The position numbers and the translations under genes are program-made. 64,000 nucleotides of DNA. It comes from Desulfovibrio legallii (lineage in GTDB: Bacteria > Desulfobacterota > Desulfovibrionia > Desulfovibrionales > Desulfovibrionaceae). Under the pieces are notes generated by a model. It searched no databases. It had not been told where the DNA came from and was given only the letters and a program-made list of their open reading frames with translations. Shown here one piece after another: positions 62,329 to 64,000 of the stretch (position 1 is its first letter; each line of letters begins with the position of its first letter). The stretch lies in the NCBI RefSeq assembly GCF_004309735.1, contig NZ_SIXC01000005.1, positions 1 through 64,000 of the forward strand, written 5' to 3'.

Positions 62329-63015
62329 ATGTTCATGCCCGACGCGGGTCCGCGCCGCAGCTATCGGGTGCGGCAGGGCAGCTTCCGTCTGCTGCTTCTG
62401 CTCTGCGCCAGTCTGCCTGTGTTCTGCGCACTGCTGGGCTGGCAGTGCTGGCGGCTGTGGCAGCAGAATCTACAGCTGCGCGAAAATGTGCTCCGTTTTG
62501 AAAGCGATTACCAGGCCGCCCAGGCCACGGCCGAGCGCCTGGAAAATCTGGAGGCCCTGCTGCGGGAAGAAAATCTGTCCGGCAGGGAGCTGGTGCTGCG
62601 CCGCCTCAACGCCGTAGACGAAGAGGAGGCCCCTCCTGCAGAGTCCGCGTCCGCCGATGGGCCGGGCCATGAGGCCTTCCCGGCCGTGGATACGGGGTAT
62701 GTGGCGGTGAGCAACGTGCAGGTCCGCGCTTTGCGCGGGGGCAGGCTGCGCATTGCCCTGGACCTGCGCAATACGGACAGTCAGAAGATTGCCGTCGGCA
62801 CGGTCAGCGCCGTGCTGCTCACGGCCGACGGCAAACGCCGTACCCTGGATGCGAACCCGGACAGCGCGGCCAGCTTTCGCATCAACCGTTTTAAGCGCGC
62901 GGTCATGATGGTGGACGCGGGGCGCAGCCGTATGACCAACGCCCAGGTTTTCCTGGAAGTACATTCTCAGGATGGGGCGGTGGTCTTCCGTAATATTTTT
63001 CCTGTGGAGCGTTAG
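62329..63015 (+). CDS. Membrane-anchored protein of unknown function
   Basis: The 228-aa protein has a basic N-terminus (MFMPDAGPRRSYRVRQGSFR), one TM helix (LLLLLCASLPVFCALLGWQ) and a coiled-coil segment (NLQLRENVLRFESDYQAAQA). An extracytoplasmic beta-rich domain follows (VAVSNVQVRALRGGRLRIAL; TVSAVLLTADGKRRTL; TNAQVFLEVHSQDG). No named family was recognised. It follows the L,D-transpeptidase gene by ~50 bases, suggesting an envelope role. The TAG stop is the first three bases of family B copy 3. GTG at 62290 is a possible longer start. Confidence 0.68.
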   Translation: MFMPDAGPRRSYRVRQGSFRLLLLLCASLPVFCALLGWQCWRLWQQNLQLRENVLRFESDYQAAQATAERLENLEALLREENLSGRELVLRRLNAVDEEEAPPAESASADGPGHEAFPAVDTGYVAVSNVQVRALRGGRLRIALDLRNTDSQKIAVGTVSAVLLTADGKRRTLDANPDSAASFRINRFKRAVMMVDAGRSRMTNAQVFLEVHSQDGAVVFRNIFPVER

Positions 63016-63219
63016 GGCATTGCAATTTTGCAATGCCCTGGCGGTTGCGTAAGCAGACGCCCGCCGTGGAGGCGCAAGCGTAGCTGCAGCCGTTGCGGCG
63101 CAGGAGCTTGGCCCGTTACGGCGGGCAAAGACGGCAGCGCTATGCAGTTGCGCACGTAAGCGCCGGAACGCGCGTGCCGTAACCTTTCGCGTATGCATTC
63201 TCAAAGGTAATCTGCTCTG
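63013..63219 (+). repeat. MITE-like element, family B copy 3 (long form, ~207 bp)
   Basis: It begins TAGGGCATTGCAA, with a perfect 11-bp hairpin to TTGCAATGCCC, and ends AATCTGCTCTGG. Compared with copy 1, both arms of the left hairpin have changed together (TTTCAA to TTGCAA), so pairing is conserved. An extra ~60 bases lie in the centre. The opening TAG is the stop codon of the preceding gene. The right TA has decayed to TG. Confidence 0.65.
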
Positions 63220-63327
63220 GCACGCGCGTATCTTCCTAGGGCGTCCGCAAAGGGCCGCCTTTCCCCACACGGGCCGACGCGCTGCCGTCGGCATCCCCAA
63301 AAATCCACTTCCTTTGAAGGAACAGCA

Positions 63328-64000
63328 ATGAACAAGCACGGTTTCACACTGTTTACGGAAAAAGATCTGCACGAGGTCGGCGGCACGGCGCGGCTCTGGC
63401 GGCACGAAGTCACGGGCACGGCGCTGCTTTCCGTCTGCAATACGGACGAGAATAAGTGTTTTGGGGTCAGCTTTCGCACGCCCCCGGCGGATTCCACAGG
63501 TGTGGCCCACATCCTGGAGCATTCTGTGCTCTGCGGTTCGGCCAAGTATCCGGTGAAGGAACCCTTTGTGGAACTGCTCAAGGGCTCTCTGCAGACCTTT
63601 CTTAATGCCTTCACCTTTCCGGACAAGACCTGCTATCCCGTAGCCAGCTGCAATCTGCGCGATTTTTACAACCTGGTGGATGTCTACATCGACGCCGTGT
63701 TCCATCCGCGCATCAGCGAAGACATCTTCAAACAGGAGGGCTGGCATGTGGAGGCCCCTGCGTCCGACGGTCCCTGGGCCTACAAGGGCGTGGTCTATAA
63801 TGAGATGAAGGGCGTTTATTCTTCGCCCGATTCCATCCTGGCCGAGCAGAGCCAGCAGGCCCTGTTCCCGAACACCCTGTACAGCCTGGATTCCGGCGGC
63901 AATCCTGAGCACATCCCGGACCTGACCTATACGGCCTTTCACGATTTTCACAGCCGTTACTACCACCCCAGCAATGCCCGCTTTTTCTTCTGGGGCGACG
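63328..64000 (+). CDS. M16-family metallopeptidase (PreP/M16C type), truncated by window end
   Basis: The visible 224 residues start MNKHGFTLFTEKDLHEVGGT; AAGGA lies seven bases upstream. The inverted zinc motif HXXEH appears as VAHILEHSVLCGS, and the downstream Glu motif as YKGVVYNEMKGVYSSP. FVELLKGSLQTFLNAFTFPD is typical of the M16C presequence peptidase family (~960 aa), which degrades unfolded peptides. No signal peptide is seen. The rest of the gene lies beyond position 64000. Confidence 0.9.
   Translation, partial: MNKHGFTLFTEKDLHEVGGTARLWRHEVTGTALLSVCNTDENKCFGVSFRTPPADSTGVAHILEHSVLCGSAKYPVKEPFVELLKGSLQTFLNAFTFPDKTCYPVASCNLRDFYNLVDVYIDAVFHPRISEDIFKQEGWHVEAPASDGPWAYKGVVYNEMKGVYSSPDSILAEQSQQALFPNTLYSLDSGGNPEHIPDLTYTAFHDFHSRYYHPSNARFFFWGD

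Overview
The window reads as a chromosomal segment of a GC-rich sulfate-reducing deltaproteobacterium of the Desulfovibrio group. This rests on gene content: type III glutamine synthetase beside amt/glnK, an archaeal-type (ADH synthase / DHQ synthase II) aromatic pathway fused into one operon with pheA-aroA-tyrA, a DUF134-NifX fusion, nspC, a glnS with its own tRNA neighbour, and RNase J. No phage, CRISPR array or intact insertion sequence was seen. The species is not determined.

Layout. 1-410: end of an rRNA operon (5S rRNA, terminator). 404-5650: minus-strand HDAC-like/DUF134 cluster, tmk and a YhaM-like exoribonuclease, then surE on plus. 5.8-9.7 kb: fba, gap, nspC, trmH on plus. 10-18.5 kb: two envelope/TPR genes, then a type I secretion operon (ABC exporter, HlyD-type adaptor, PAS/degenerate HD-GYP protein). 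19-25.4 kb: nitrogen block amt-glnK-glnN behind a sigma-54-type promoter, with a NifA-type sigma-54 activator next to it. 25.4-31.7 kb: DnaJ-like, cysteine-cluster protein, KefB-type antiporter, mutL. 32-36 kb: glnS, tRNA-Ser(GGA), RNase J. 36.4-42.9 kb: TolC-family outer-membrane protein and a 1542-aa RTX protein, the probable pore and cargo of the secretion operon 18 kb away. 43.2-48.9 kb: aromatic amino acid operon on minus, headed by a leader peptide and terminator. 49-55.4 kb: DHH phosphoesterase, CbiR-like protein, sulfotransferase, membrane protein, HU, glutamate racemase, TSUP exporter. 55.8-63 kb: hisH-hisF, a 35-aa basic protein, FmdB-type zinc ribbon, purB, pyrE, an L,D-transpeptidase and a membrane-anchored protein. 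The window ends inside an M16-family metallopeptidase gene.

Two observations stand out. First, a 34-codon leader ORF upstream of the aromatic operon carries eight Phe/Trp/Tyr codons in ten. It is followed by an intrinsic terminator and by a 10-bp alternative pairing that would break that terminator: the architecture of a ribosome-mediated attenuator sensing all three aromatic amino acids.

Second, seven copies of one element, each exactly 127 bp counting the TA at both ends, with ~23-bp imperfect terminal inverted repeats, are spread through the window. A second related family (B) shares the ends. Several copies begin exactly inside the stop codon of a gene. Because the element starts with G after the TA, insertion into a TAA or TAG stop recreates TAG and leaves the protein unchanged. 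This looks like a MITE family that uses stop codons as safe landing sites.
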